DNA from: Salegentibacter sp. 24
Lineage (GTDB): Bacteria; Bacteroidota; Bacteroidia; Flavobacteriales; Flavobacteriaceae
DNA: 64,000 nt
Assembly (NCBI RefSeq): GCF_004362395.1
Contig: NZ_SNWE01000015.1
Location: forward strand, 43,413-107,412
Direction: 5' to 3'
A model generated the notes under the pieces. The model did no database searches. It was not told the origin of the DNA and saw nothing but the letters and a program-made list of their open reading frames with translations. A program made the position numbers and the translations under genes. The stretch's first letter is position 1. Each line of letters opens with the position of its first letter. Below, in pieces: positions 53,634 to 63,422 of this stretch.

Positions 53634-55733
53634 ATGAAGGTCAATATTTTGCAAACCCCTATAGATTACCTGAAAGGAGTCGGTCCTAACCGCGCCGATT
53701 TATTTCGGAAAGAACTTGGCATTCATACCTACCAGGACCTGGTGAATTTTTTTCCAAACCGGTATCTGGATAAAACACGTTTTTACAAAATAAACGAGTT
53801 ACAGCGTAATTCATCGGAAGTCCAGGTGGTAGGCAAGATTACCAATATTAAATCGGTAGCGCAGAAAAGAGGCAACCGCCTGGTGGCGGATTTTGTGGAT
53901 GATACCGGGAAAATGGAACTCGTCTGGTTCCGTGGACAGAAATGGATTCGGGAAAACTTAAAGATCAATGTGCCTTATGTAATTTTCGGAAAAACCAATT
54001 GGTTTAACGGGGTTTTTAGTATGCCACATCCCGAAATGGAACCGGTTGAAGAATATAAAAAACAGCTTCGAACCGCGATGCAACCGGTCTATCCATCTAC
54101 TGAGAAACTGGCAAAATCGGGGATTACCAACCGGGTGGTCAATAAATTAATACAGCAACTCTTTGTCGAGACTAAAGGTGAATTTTACGAAACGCTTTCA
54201 ACAGAATTAACCACCGAGTTAAAATTACTCCGCAAGGCTGATGCTGTCTTTAATATTCATTTTCCGCAAAGCCAGGAGTTGCTATCCAGGGCCCAGTTCC
54301 GTCTGAAATTTGAAGAACTGTTTTATATCCAGCTGCAGCTACTGATTAAAAATATGCTTCAGAAACAGAAAATTAAAGGTTTTGTTTTTGAAGAAATAGG
54401 ACAAAATTTCAGTGAGTTCTATAAAAATCATCTTCCCTTCGAACTTACCGGTGCGCAAAAAAGGGTAATCAAGGAAATCAGAGCCGATCTGGGAAGCGGT
54501 GCACAAATGAATCGTTTGCTACAAGGCGATGTAGGCTCAGGTAAAACCATTGTGGCCCTTATGTCCATGTTTATTGCATTGGACAATGATTTCCAGGCCT
54601 GCCTGATGGCTCCTACCGAAATCCTGGCAATTCAGCATTACAATGGCCTTGTCGCCCTTTGTAAAGATCTGGAGGTCAATATTTATTTGCTTACCGGTTC
54701 TTCTAAAACCAAAGCACGACGTGAAATCCACGAAAAACTGGAAAACGGAGAAATAGATATTTTAATCGGGACCCATGCGTTGCTGGAGGACAAGGTTCAA
54801 TTTAAGAACTTAGGGCTGGCCGTTATAGATGAGCAACATCGTTTTGGGGTGGCCCAACGTGCAAAATTATGGCGAAAAAACAAGGTGCCACCTCATATTT
54901 TAGTCATGACCGCAACGCCCATTCCCAGGACTTTAGCAATGAGCCTATACGGCGATTTGGATATTTCGGTAATCGATGAATTACCTCCAGGTAGAAAACC
55001 GATAAAAACCGTACATCGCTATGACAGTAACCGGCTTAAGGTCTTTGCCTTTATCAGGGATGAAATAAAAAAAGGCCGACAGGTATATGTGGTCTATCCC
55101 CTGATCCAGGAATCAGAAAAAATGGATTATAAGGATTTGATGGATGGATACGAAAGCATCGCCCGCGAATTTCCACAAATGCAAATCTCTATCGTTCACG
55201 GGCAAATGAAATCCAATGCCAAGGATTATGAAATGGACCGGTTTGTAAAGGGTGAAACCCAGATTATGGTAGCTACCACCGTTATTGAAGTTGGGGTAAA
55301 CGTACCCAATGCCAGTGTTATGATCATTGAAAGTGCCGAACGTTTTGGCCTGTCCCAGCTGCATCAGCTCAGGGGTCGGGTAGGTCGTGGCGCTGAGCAG
55401 AGTTTTTGTATTTTAATGACCGGTCATAAGTTATCAAACGACAGTAAAACAAGGCTGGAAACCATGACGGCCACCAACGATGGATTCGAAATTGCAGAAG
55501 TTGATTTAAAACTTCGGGGTCCCGGCGATATTATGGGAACGCAACAAAGTGGGGTGTTGAACCTTAAAATTGCGGATATTGTAAAAGACAACCAGATCTT
55601 AAAATCGGCACGCTACCACGCGATGAAAATCTTAAAAGAAGATCCCAGCCTTAATTTGGAAAAAAATAAGGTGCTCCGGTTTACTTATGCCCAATTGGCA
55701 AAACATAAAAATATCTGGAATTATATCAGCTAA
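53634..55733 (+). CDS. recG: ATP-dependent DNA helicase RecG
   Basis: 699 residues. The wedge domain with an OB fold lies in the first 180 residues (TPIDYLKGVGPNRADLF at the start), followed by the superfamily 2 motor: GDVGSGKTIVALM near 300, DEQHRFGVAQRAKLW near 400, TATPIPRTLAMS and VATTVIEVGVNVPNA, ending with GRVGRGAEQS. RecG remodels stalled replication forks and Holliday junctions. Divergent from the M1-patatin operon with a 120-base gap. A weak -7-like box (TTCGTTTG) ends 1 base before the ATG. Confidence 0.95.
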   Translation: MKVNILQTPIDYLKGVGPNRADLFRKELGIHTYQDLVNFFPNRYLDKTRFYKINELQRNSSEVQVVGKITNIKSVAQKRGNRLVADFVDDTGKMELVWFRGQKWIRENLKINVPYVIFGKTNWFNGVFSMPHPEMEPVEEYKKQLRTAMQPVYPSTEKLAKSGITNRVVNKLIQQLFVETKGEFYETLSTELTTELKLLRKADAVFNIHFPQSQELLSRAQFRLKFEELFYIQLQLLIKNMLQKQKIKGFVFEEIGQNFSEFYKNHLPFELTGAQKRVIKEIRADLGSGAQMNRLLQGDVGSGKTIVALMSMFIALDNDFQACLMAPTEILAIQHYNGLVALCKDLEVNIYLLTGSSKTKARREIHEKLENGEIDILIGTHALLEDKVQFKNLGLAVIDEQHRFGVAQRAKLWRKNKVPPHILVMTATPIPRTLAMSLYGDLDISVIDELPPGRKPIKTVHRYDSNRLKVFAFIRDEIKKGRQVYVVYPLIQESEKMDYKDLMDGYESIAREFPQMQISIVHGQMKSNAKDYEMDRFVKGETQIMVATTVIEVGVNVPNASVMIIESAERFGLSQLHQLRGRVGRGAEQSFCILMTGHKLSNDSKTRLETMTATNDGFEIAEVDLKLRGPGDIMGTQQSGVLNLKIADIVKDNQILKSARYHAMKILKEDPSLNLEKNKVLRFTYAQLAKHKNIWNYIS

Positions 55734-55951
55734 GCTCCAGTTGAAAAAAGGCTACTGATTTCCCCTTAATTTCTACCAAAATACAAATCTGCTTCCACGG
55801 CTATCCGGTTATTGTTCTCCTAGTAAAACTAAGGCTTTCCAAAACCAAACAAGAAAATAACCGACTGATTACTAGCGATAAGCAGGTCTTTAGGGAACTA
55901 CTTTTTCCTCATTATTATGTAAATTTAAATAGAAACCAAAACATCAAAATT

Positions 55952-56866
55952 ATGAAAACGGGAATCGATTTAAGAAAGCTAATAAGCTTGATGCTTATTT
56001 TATGTGGCGGCCTATTGTTTAGCCAGGAGGAGACCAAGGTGCCATTAGAAGAGAAATTATATGAGGAATATAAATCTAACGGGCTTGATAAAGCCATGGA
56101 GCTGTATGAGAATAAAAAAACAGCTGAGTTTGAAAGTCTGCAGGAACCATTAAATATTTTGGGCTACAAGCTGATGATGGAAGATAAAGATCTGGAGGCA
56201 GCAGAGTTGGTTTTCAAGGCCCAAATCGAAGAATATCCTGAGCAGGCCAATCCCTATGACTCTTACGGGGATCTCCTATTGGAAAAAGGAGAAAAAGAAA
56301 AGGCCAAAGAACAATTTAAAAAGGCAGCAGAACTGGCTGAAAATATTGAAGATGAAGAGGAGAAAAACCAAATGAAACAGGCTTCTCTTTCCAAACTGGC
56401 AAAGTTGGAAAATAAACACCGCCAGTTAGATTTTCTAACGGGAGACTGGGAAATCACCCAAACCGGCTATAGGGATGGCCAGGCCATGGAGGTACCTGCC
56501 AGTACACAAAACGTTAGCTATTTACCAGGGGAATCAGTCTTGAGAATTAAGCATACCAGGGAAGGAAATACTCCTTGCTGCGAAAGAATTGTGGCCTATG
56601 ATGCGATGGAAGACACCTATGAAATGGCTTTCATTAGCTCGGTAAATCCTACCGGGATTGAAGTATCTGATATTAAGATCAAGGATAATGGCAACGGAAA
56701 ATTTGAATTCATAGAGGATTATAATGAAAACGATACCCAGAAAAAAGCCAGGCATGAAATTACCCAAACCGATAATGACCACATTCAATGGAACATTTAT
56801 GTACCAAAAGAAGGCAGCCCGGATTGGGAGCTTGTAAGTGAAATGCAGTTTAAAAGGAAAGCTTAA
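55952..56866 (+). CDS. Exported TPR and lipocalin-like (DUF1579-type) protein
   Basis: 304 residues with a signal peptide (LISLMLILCGGLLFSQ). Residues about 30-155 form TPR-type helix pairs (DKAMELYENKKTAEF, LEAAELVFKAQIEEYP, NPYDSYGDLLLEKGEKEKAKEQF), and residues about 160-304 a beta barrel opening with LDFLTGDWEITQTG, as in DUF1579 and lipocalin-like proteins. TPR and barrel in one exported chain suggests a carrier or binding role. The family function is unknown. It has its own terminator. Confidence 0.7.
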   Translation: MKTGIDLRKLISLMLILCGGLLFSQEETKVPLEEKLYEEYKSNGLDKAMELYENKKTAEFESLQEPLNILGYKLMMEDKDLEAAELVFKAQIEEYPEQANPYDSYGDLLLEKGEKEKAKEQFKKAAELAENIEDEEEKNQMKQASLSKLAKLENKHRQLDFLTGDWEITQTGYRDGQAMEVPASTQNVSYLPGESVLRIKHTREGNTPCCERIVAYDAMEDTYEMAFISSVNPTGIEVSDIKIKDNGNGKFEFIEDYNENDTQKKARHEITQTDNDHIQWNIYVPKEGSPDWELVSEMQFKRKA

Positions 56867-56893
56867 TTAATAGTTAGATTTAATTAGCGTTTG

Positions 56894-56926
56894 AAAGGAG
56901 CAACTTAGGTCGCTCCTTTTCTTTTG
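56894..56926 (+). terminator. Terminator of the TPR-lipocalin gene
   Basis: AAAGGAGC pairs with GCTCCTTT around a 10-base loop, followed by TTCTTTTG. Confidence 0.8.
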
Positions 56927-56990
56927 TTATTAATACCGAAATAAGCCATAAAATTAAAACCTCAAATTATGCTAAAACTATTGGTAATAC

Positions 56991-56998
56991 TATCTTTG
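56991..56998 (+). promoter_or_regulatory. -7 box before pheT
   Basis: TATCTTTG matches TAnnTTTG and lies 20 bases before the pheT ATG at 57019. No clear TTG at -33. Confidence 0.45.
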
Positions 56999-57018
56999 CG
57001 AACTGAAAATATTGAGAC

Positions 57019-59445
57019 ATGAAAATTTCATATAACTGGCTTAAACAATTTATTAAACTTCCTGATACTCCAGAGAAAACAGGAGAATTACTTACCGATC
57101 TAGGGCTTGAGGTGGAAGGTTTACAGCAATTTCAGAGCATTAAAGGTGGTCTGGAAGGAATTGTAGTGGGCCACGTACTGGAATGTAAGCCTCATCCAAA
57201 CGCGGATAAATTACAGCTTACCCAGGTAGATCTCGGAAATGATGAGCGGGTACAAATTGTATGTGGTGCTCCAAATATTGCTGCAGGGCAAAAGGTCCCG
57301 GTGGCCACTATCGGCACTACTCTCTATGATGAAAAAGGAGAAGCCTGGCCTATAAAAAAAGGTAAGATCAGAGGAGAAGCCAGTTATGGGATGATTTGTT
57401 CTGAAAAAGAACTAGGTCTTGGTCAAAGTCACCAGGGAATTTTGGTGATGAAGGACGATCTTGTGCCGGGTACTCCCGTGGCAAAGATTTTTGAAGTCGA
57501 GAACGACCAGGTCTTTGAAATCGGATTAACCCCTAATCGTGCCGATGCCATGAGCCACTGGGGAGTTGCCAGAGATCTTAAGGCCGGTTACACCCAGAAG
57601 GCTAAGAGTTTAGAACTTATTACTCCCTCGGTCAGTAGTTTTCATGTGGATAATAGAAGTCTTAAAATTCAAATCCAGGTAGAGGATTCCACCCTTGCCC
57701 CAAGATATTGTGGGGTGACAATTTCGGGGCTCAAAGTGGAAGAATCCCCAAAATGGTTACAAAACAGGTTAAAAGCAATAGGGCTAGGACCAAAAAATAA
57801 CGTAGTAGATGCCACCAATTACGTGATGCATGAACTTGGCCAGCCATTACATGCTTTCGATGCTGCAAAAATAGCTGGCAATGAGATCCAGGTAAAAACC
57901 CTGGAGAAAGGCACAAAATTCACTACCCTGGATGAAGTGGAACGCGAACTTCACCAGGAAGACTTGATGATTTGTGATACTGAAAACCCATTGTGTATCG
58001 CAGGTGTATTTGGAGGAGCTTCTAGCGGGGTATCTTCGAGCACCACTCAAATTTTTCTGGAAAGCGCCTATTTTAACCCGGTAAGCGTAAGAAAAACTGC
58101 GAAAAGACATGGATTAAACACCGATGCTTCTTTTAGATTTGAACGAGGAATTGATCCAAACATTACCGAATATGCCTTAAAACGCGCCGCCCTTTTAATT
58201 ACCGAAATTGCCGGAGGTGAGATAACCAGCGATATCGATGACCTTTATCCCAAAAAAATTGAAGATTTCCAGGTTTTCCTAACTTTTGAAAAAGTGAATA
58301 AACTAATTGGGGAAAACCTTGAACAGGAAACTATAAAATCTATTCTGGCTTCATTAGAAATTAGGGTGAATAACGTGACCGAAACAGGAATGGGACTCAC
58401 TATCCCGGCTTACCGTGTAGATGTACAGCGAGAAGCCGATGTAATCGAGGAGATCTTAAGAGTCTACGGGTATAACAATATTAAATTTGGAGAGAAGCTA
58501 AATGCCTCAGTAGCCAATTCTTCCAAATTTGAAGATTACAAGCTTCAAAATTTAATAGCGAACCAGCTGGTGGGACAGGGCTTTTATGAAACTATGGCTA
58601 ATTCCCTTACCACACCGACTTATTCGAAACTAAGTGAACAACTCAAAGAAGCTAATAACGTAAAAATGCTGAATCCCTTAAGTCAGGATCTTTCGGTATT
58701 ACGCCAATCTATGTTATATTCCGGGTTGGAATCGGTGAGTTACAATATCAATAGAAAACGAAGCGATCTCAAACTTTTTGAATTCGGAAAAACCTACCAT
58801 GATTTTAACTCCAGCCGCATAGAGAAGAAACATCTTTCCATTTTTATAAGCGGTAACCGAAACCCGGAACGTTGGAATACTGCTTCGGGAAAAACTGATT
58901 TCTTTTTACTAAAAGGGGTAATCCATTCAATTTTTCAGCGACTGGGAATTGATAATTTAAAACCTTCCGCGGTAACATCTGATGTATTCTCGGAAGGCCT
59001 TATATTTTCTTCTGCAAAAAACAATCTGGTTGCCTTTGGTGTAATTCGAAAGAAAGTACTGAAGCATTTTGATATTGACCAGGAAGTCCTTTATGCTGAT
59101 TTTAACTGGGATGCAATGCTTGAAGTCATCAAAACGCAAAAAACCCATTTTAGCGCTATTCCTAAATATCCAGCGGTGAGACGTGATTTCGCATTATTGC
59201 TTAATAATGATGTCTCTTACGAAGAAATTGAAGCAATCGCTCTCAAAACCGAGAAAAAACTGCTTAAAGAAATTGACCTTTTTGATGTTTACCAGGGGAA
59301 TAATCTACCTCAAGGCAAGAAAAGTTATGCAGTAAGTTTTACTTTTCAGGATGAAAATAAAACACTTACCGATAAACAGGTAGACAAAATGATGAAAAAA
59401 CTGCAGCAAAAGTTTGAAGAGGAACTCCAGGCTGAGTTGAGATAG
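57019..59445 (+). CDS. pheT: Phenylalanine-tRNA ligase beta subunit
   Basis: 808 residues, full length. The N-terminus MKISYNWLKQFIKLPDTPE, the tRNA-binding OB fold (VGHVLECKPHPNADKLQL near 45), the B3/B4 editing region (RYCGVTISGLKVE, VDATNYVMHELGQPLHAFD) and the C-terminal anticodon-binding domain (FSAIPKYPAVRRDFALLLNN) are all present. The alpha subunit pheS is not in this window, so the two genes are unlinked here, which is normal for Bacteroidota. Confidence 0.96.
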   Translation: MKISYNWLKQFIKLPDTPEKTGELLTDLGLEVEGLQQFQSIKGGLEGIVVGHVLECKPHPNADKLQLTQVDLGNDERVQIVCGAPNIAAGQKVPVATIGTTLYDEKGEAWPIKKGKIRGEASYGMICSEKELGLGQSHQGILVMKDDLVPGTPVAKIFEVENDQVFEIGLTPNRADAMSHWGVARDLKAGYTQKAKSLELITPSVSSFHVDNRSLKIQIQVEDSTLAPRYCGVTISGLKVEESPKWLQNRLKAIGLGPKNNVVDATNYVMHELGQPLHAFDAAKIAGNEIQVKTLEKGTKFTTLDEVERELHQEDLMICDTENPLCIAGVFGGASSGVSSSTTQIFLESAYFNPVSVRKTAKRHGLNTDASFRFERGIDPNITEYALKRAALLITEIAGGEITSDIDDLYPKKIEDFQVFLTFEKVNKLIGENLEQETIKSILASLEIRVNNVTETGMGLTIPAYRVDVQREADVIEEILRVYGYNNIKFGEKLNASVANSSKFEDYKLQNLIANQLVGQGFYETMANSLTTPTYSKLSEQLKEANNVKMLNPLSQDLSVLRQSMLYSGLESVSYNINRKRSDLKLFEFGKTYHDFNSSRIEKKHLSIFISGNRNPERWNTASGKTDFFLLKGVIHSIFQRLGIDNLKPSAVTSDVFSEGLIFSSAKNNLVAFGVIRKKVLKHFDIDQEVLYADFNWDAMLEVIKTQKTHFSAIPKYPAVRRDFALLLNNDVSYEEIEAIALKTEKKLLKEIDLFDVYQGNNLPQGKKSYAVSFTFQDENKTLTDKQVDKMMKKLQQKFEEELQAELR

Positions 59446-59454
59446 TGATTTAAA

Positions 59455-59557
59455 AATTGGCTGTTTGAATTTGACCTCGACCTAATTTGAGGTTATGATT
59501 TGTTTTCCTAAAACAGAAAAAGATTCACAAATTAATTTAAACAGCCAATTCTTTTTT
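59455..59557 (+). terminator. Long-arm hairpin with inner stems after pheT (terminator or structured RNA)
   Basis: AATTGGCTGTTT (59455-59466) pairs with AAACAGCCAATT (59539-59550), followed by a run of T. The 72-base loop holds two smaller stems, ACCTC/GAGGT (59474-59493) and TGTTTT/AAAACA (59501-59515), so a three-way junction is possible. Confidence 0.5.
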
Positions 59558-59565
59558 AAATATGA

Positions 59566-60153
59566 TTAGGGAAATTTTGTAAATATTTCATCGACATAAT
59601 CTCTCAGGTCTCTTTCCAATCTTTTCGAGCTAATTTCCTCCTCAGGGGCTGTTCCTCGCCACAAAATCTCGTTTGTTCTCCTGTCAATAAAATCTATTAC
59701 AATGGATTTTTCTTTATATGGCAGCTGTTTAATGGCATCGTCGGCAGTAATTCTCTGAATTGTAAAATAATTATCATAGGTATAATTTTCATAATAGGGC
59801 CCTATATAATGCCCGGGGCGATAATATGAAAAATTCGTATAAACAGGATTGGCATTTACGGCCACCTTTTCATCGAACATAGTGTGCACGTAAACCAGAA
59901 CATCCGGTTGACGATTTTCTATGGCATATCCTTCGCTTGCCATGTTATCATTTATGGTAGCAATGATAGTTTCCTGAATTTGCTGATTATTATAATCCTG
60001 ACTTAAAATAGTATCCTTGTTGGGCAGATAAGAATAGGTGTCATAATTTTTCAATTTTTTAGCAGCATCTTTAGAAATATTACTTCCGGAGCCGCAGGAG
60101 ATCATAAAGGCACCTGCTAAAATTAGGGTGATAAATAGTTTTACTTTCTTCAT
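59566..60153 (-). CDS. DUF4136 lipoprotein
   Basis: 195 residues with a lipoprotein signal (LILAGAFMISCGSGS). The mature part shows the DUF4136 pattern: KNYDTYSYLPNKDT near the start, ETIIATINDNMASEGYAI, QPDVLVYVHTMFDEK and the closing IVIDFIDRRTNEILWRGTA. The family consists of outer-envelope lipoproteins of unknown role. It is convergent with pheT, and the hairpin at 59455-59557 lies between them. Confidence 0.85.
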   Translation of the reverse strand: MKKVKLFITLILAGAFMISCGSGSNISKDAAKKLKNYDTYSYLPNKDTILSQDYNNQQIQETIIATINDNMASEGYAIENRQPDVLVYVHTMFDEKVAVNANPVYTNFSYYRPGHYIGPYYENYTYDNYFTIQRITADDAIKQLPYKEKSIVIDFIDRRTNEILWRGTAPEEEISSKRLERDLRDYVDEIFTKFP

Positions 60154-60235
60154 AATTTCAATTTTTTCTTAAAATAGGTGTTCCTTTAGAATTAAAAAAG
60201 GGATAACTCCCCTTTGATATTTAATTAACAAATAA

Positions 60236-60257
60236 GAGCGGCCTCATAAGACCGCTC
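60236..60257 (-). terminator. Terminator-like hairpin after the fasciclin gene
   Basis: GAGCGG pairs with CCGCTC around a 10-base loop that may pair further; only a weak T-run follows on the minus strand. Confidence 0.5.
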
Positions 60258-60283
60258 CCGTATTCTTCTTTTTCAATAGCAAT

Positions 60284-60838
60284 TTAGTTCCCAGGCAATA
60301 AAACCGAATCAATTACATGAATAACTCCGTTAGACTGGTTTACATCCGCCGTGGTCACGGTAGCCACATTTCCCTGGGCATCCTGGAGCTTAACCTTACC
60401 GTCTTCCATCATCGCATAGAGCATTGCACCATTCACAGTTTCGAAGGAGGCTTTCCCATCGCCCTTCTTAATTGCAGCCACTACCTCGCTAGCACTATAA
60501 TCCCCAGCGATCACGTGGTAAGTAAGTACAGCCTGGAGCTTTTCCTTATTTTCCGGTTGTAAAAGGCTTTCTACCGTTCCTGCAGGCAATTTTTCAAAAG
60601 CGGCATTGGTAGGGGCAAACACGGTAAAGGGACCTTCACTCTGCAGGGTTGCTACTAGATCGGCAGCCTTAACTGCAGCTACCAGGGTAGTATGAACTTC
60701 AGATTTTGAGGCATTTTCCACGATGTTTTTACTTGGATACATTTCTGCACCGCCCACCATAGTTGAACCGTTTTGAGCCATTAAGGACCCGCCGATAAAC
60801 AGGAAACAAATAATTCCCAGTTGCTTTAAATTTTTCAT
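60284..60838 (-). CDS. Exported fasciclin-domain protein
   Basis: 184 residues with a signal peptide (LGIICFLFIGGSLMAQNGS). Residues about 45-183 form one fasciclin (FAS1) domain, with the H1 motif GPFTVFAPTNAAFEKLPAGT near 80 and the H2 region NGVIHVIDSVLLP at the end. FAS1 proteins mediate adhesion in the envelope or at the cell surface. It appears to be a single gene. Confidence 0.92.
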   Translation of the reverse strand: MKNLKQLGIICFLFIGGSLMAQNGSTMVGGAEMYPSKNIVENASKSEVHTTLVAAVKAADLVATLQSEGPFTVFAPTNAAFEKLPAGTVESLLQPENKEKLQAVLTYHVIAGDYSASEVVAAIKKGDGKASFETVNGAMLYAMMEDGKVKLQDAQGNVATVTTADVNQSNGVIHVIDSVLLPGN

Positions 60839-61062
60839 AACAATAGTTTTTAAATGATTTATTATATAAACGAGATTCAGAATGCTTCGGTTTTTATTAT
60901 AAAGCGATTTAATATTTAATTATGAATCCGTTTATTCTAATTTTTGTCTAATTTATAACTATTATCGTTAAACACTTTTTAAAATAATCCAATTAAGATA
61001 GTTTTAACTAAGATTAATCCTGAAAAATTGGATTGCAGGAATCATCATAATTACTTAATTTA

Positions 61063-61815
61063 GTGACAGATGCTAAAGAAAAAGAAATGAAGTTGAGTTT
61101 AGGTTTGCGTCGTACGAATCTGGAAGAACGGTTATACGAATCACGCAATAAAAGGATTTCTTCAACAAACATCCTAGCGCAGGTACAGGAAATCTTTGAA
61201 CAGGAAACCCGCAGAGAAGAAGCCATTCTGGAGGAAATCCACGATGGGAATGACGGAATTAATAAATTTAACCTGGAGCTATTGGAGAGCCATAGAATCT
61301 TTCATCTCTCAGATATTGAAAAACTTTGTATTGAATATCGTCTGCGTTTTTTAGACAGTAAATTTTTTAAAGGAGAAATTCCTTATGAAACCCTGGTACG
61401 AATTAAAGCTTTAGAGAGCGCACAACAAATGACACTGAAAGGGTTTAAAATAGTTGCCCCCTCTAAATTGTTCAAGCTCGAAAATGCGGATGATCCCTTG
61501 ATGTTTGCCCCTATGGGGAACGACTATTTTTATCTTATACATAAATGGGGAAATGACCTGCACCCCTTAAGAAAACTATTGATGTGGCCGTTTAAACATC
61601 TTGAAAATTTCATCGGTGTACTGCTCGCTATTAGTTTTCTAATAGCACTATTAATTCCTGATGGACTTTTTTCGCCAAAACAGACAACTACCCAGTTTTT
61701 TATGATCTTCTTCTTTGTATTCAAATGGATGGCAGGACTTTCCATCTTCTACGGATTTAAAAAAGGAAAGAATTTTAGTACTGCGATCTGGCGAAGCAAA
61801 TATTATAATGCTTAG
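61063..61815 (+). CDS. Conserved hypothetical membrane protein
   Basis: 250 residues if the GTG at 61063 is used; an ATG at 61087 would give 242. The N-terminal 150 residues are soluble, charged and helical (RRTNLEERLYESRNKRISS, LAQVQEIFEQETRREEAIL). Two membrane helices follow near 183-202 (FIGVLLAISFLIALLIPDG) and 212-232 (FFMIFFFVFKWMAGLSIFYG). No family recognised. It is followed by two small genes read in the same direction, perhaps one transcript. Confidence 0.65.
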   Translation: MTDAKEKEMKLSLGLRRTNLEERLYESRNKRISSTNILAQVQEIFEQETRREEAILEEIHDGNDGINKFNLELLESHRIFHLSDIEKLCIEYRLRFLDSKFFKGEIPYETLVRIKALESAQQMTLKGFKIVAPSKLFKLENADDPLMFAPMGNDYFYLIHKWGNDLHPLRKLLMWPFKHLENFIGVLLAISFLIALLIPDGLFSPKQTTTQFFMIFFFVFKWMAGLSIFYGFKKGKNFSTAIWRSKYYNA

Positions 61816-61892
61816 AACGTTAAACTCAGTATAAAATGCCCCGTGAGCTCTATTGTTCTTTGTATTTTAGATAGTACTAAAAACTAATAATT

Positions 61893-62138
61893 ATGAGTTC
61901 AGACGAATCTTACGAGCGGGTTTATACCGGTTCTGATACCAATGTGCAATACTTACAGGAGCTTTTTGATAAAGCTGGAATCTCTTCCCGGGTGAGAAAT
62001 GATTTTGATTCGGGTTTACGCGCGGGATTTGGTGGTGGACTGCCAGGACAGGTTCAACTTTTCGTGGTTAAAAATCATTATGACGAAGCCCTGAAAATTG
62101 CAAAAACAACCTTTCCTAAAGATTATACAGATGAGTAA
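61893..62138 (+). CDS. DUF2007 putative signal-transducing protein
   Basis: 81 residues matching the short DUF2007 fold: YERVYTGSDTNVQYLQELFD, KAGISSRVRNDFD, LFVVKNHYDEALKIAK. This is a small ferredoxin-like domain found alone or attached to transporters; role unknown. The stop overlaps the next start by eight bases, so the two are translationally coupled. Confidence 0.85.
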   Translation: MSSDESYERVYTGSDTNVQYLQELFDKAGISSRVRNDFDSGLRAGFGGGLPGQVQLFVVKNHYDEALKIAKTTFPKDYTDE

Positions 62139-62322
62139 CCTCAAAGGAGGAAAACGCAATAAATGGTATTTAATATTAGGGATCCTATTCCTTGTCTATG
62201 GTGCATATCGCCTCTATGACCATTTAACGGCCGAGGTAACGGATAATTTTGGTGCTATCCTCGCAGTTGGATTTATCATTTTTGGGATCTATGATCTCTT
62301 TAGGTATTTCAGAAAGGTCTAA
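62131..62322 (+). CDS. Small two-helix membrane protein
   Basis: 63 residues from the ATG at 62131; the longer in-frame start at 62098 lies inside the previous gene and is less likely. Two membrane helices (WYLILGILFLVYGAYRLYDH and GAILAVGFIIFGIYDLFRYF) are joined by a short acidic loop. The N-terminus is basic, so it should face the cytoplasm. No family recognised. It overlaps the DUF2007 gene and ends at a terminator. Confidence 0.6.
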   Translation: MSNLKGGKRNKWYLILGILFLVYGAYRLYDHLTAEVTDNFGAILAVGFIIFGIYDLFRYFRKV

Positions 62323-62356
62323 CGAACTCATAGAAAAGGTTCTTTATAAGTATAGG

Positions 62357-62395
62357 AAAGGTCATTTCGTTAAAAACAAAATGACCTTTTCTTCC
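62357..62395 (+). terminator. Terminator after the small membrane gene
   Basis: AAAGGTCATTT-GTT pairs with AAC-AAATGACCTTT around a short A-rich loop, followed by TCTT. It lies between convergent genes and may act in both directions. Confidence 0.8.
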
Positions 62396-62411
62396 ACTTA
62401 AAAAATTTTCT

Positions 62412-63422
62412 TTACCAGCTTATTACCGCACTTGCCCAGGTAAATCCGCTTCCAAAAGCAGCCAGGACAACGATATCTTCTTCTTTTATTTTCCCCTTCT
62501 CCCAGGCCTCACATAAAGCAATCGGAATGGAGGCCGCCGTTGTATTCCCGTATTTCTGAATATTGTTGTAAACCTGCTGGTCACTTAATTTAAACTTTTG
62601 TTGTACATACTGTGAAATACGCAGATTCGCCTGATGCGGAATTAGCATATCAATATCTTTTACTTCAAGTCCGTTTGCTTTTAAGCCTTCCATAATCACT
62701 TCAGAGAAACGCTGAATAGCATTCTTAAAGACAAATTGCCCATTCATATAAGGATAATAAGGTATATCATCCCCCTGTGGGTTTTCAGCAATAATCTCGG
62801 GAACCCAGTGCTCCGTACTCGGTCCCTTTAAAGAAAGTTCCAGCGCATGTTTGCCTTCTGAATGCAAATGGGTGGAAAGTATGCCCTCCCCATTGTGATC
62901 ACTTCTGGATAGAACCACTGCTCCTGCCCCATCTCCAAAAATAACCGATACCGAACGGCCCCGGGTAGTAAAATCAAGGCCACCACTATGATTTTCACTT
63001 CCAATAACCAACACATTTTTATACATCCCGGTCTTTATAAATTGATCTGCTGTTGAAAGCGCATAGATAAATCCACTGCACTGGTTTCTCACGTCCAGGG
63101 CGGGGCAGGTATTTATAGCCAGCATTTCCTGTACCTGTACACCGCATCCAGGAAAATAATAATCCGGACTCAGGGTTGCAAAAACAATGAGGTCTATATC
63201 ATCTTTGTCAATTTTGGCCCTTTCAATAGCAATCTTGGCAGCTTTCACCCCCATAATTGCCGTAGAATTGCCATCCCCTTTTTTAATATGGCGACGTTCT
63301 TTGATACCAGTTCTCTCCTGGATCCATTCATCATTGGTATCCATGATTTTCGCTAAATCATCATTGGTAACAACATTCTCCGGCACATAACTACCTACTC
63401 CGGCTATTTTAGATTGATACAT
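62412..63422 (-). CDS. Beta-ketoacyl-ACP synthase III (FabH-type)
   Basis: 336 residues. The catalytic triad is complete: Cys115 (RNQCSGFIYA), His263 (LIPHQANLRI) and Asn293 (KYGNTTAAS); the C-terminal GSGFTWASAVI completes the fold. FabH joins acetyl- or branched acyl-CoA with malonyl-ACP to start fatty-acid synthesis. The usual partners rpmF and plsX are not nearby, so this may be an accessory FabH for a special starter unit rather than the housekeeping one. Hence no symbol is given. Confidence 0.9.
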   Translation of the reverse strand: MYQSKIAGVGSYVPENVVTNDDLAKIMDTNDEWIQERTGIKERRHIKKGDGNSTAIMGVKAAKIAIERAKIDKDDIDLIVFATLSPDYYFPGCGVQVQEMLAINTCPALDVRNQCSGFIYALSTADQFIKTGMYKNVLVIGSENHSGGLDFTTRGRSVSVIFGDGAGAVVLSRSDHNGEGILSTHLHSEGKHALELSLKGPSTEHWVPEIIAENPQGDDIPYYPYMNGQFVFKNAIQRFSEVIMEGLKANGLEVKDIDMLIPHQANLRISQYVQQKFKLSDQQVYNNIQKYGNTTAASIPIALCEAWEKGKIKEEDIVVLAAFGSGFTWASAVISW

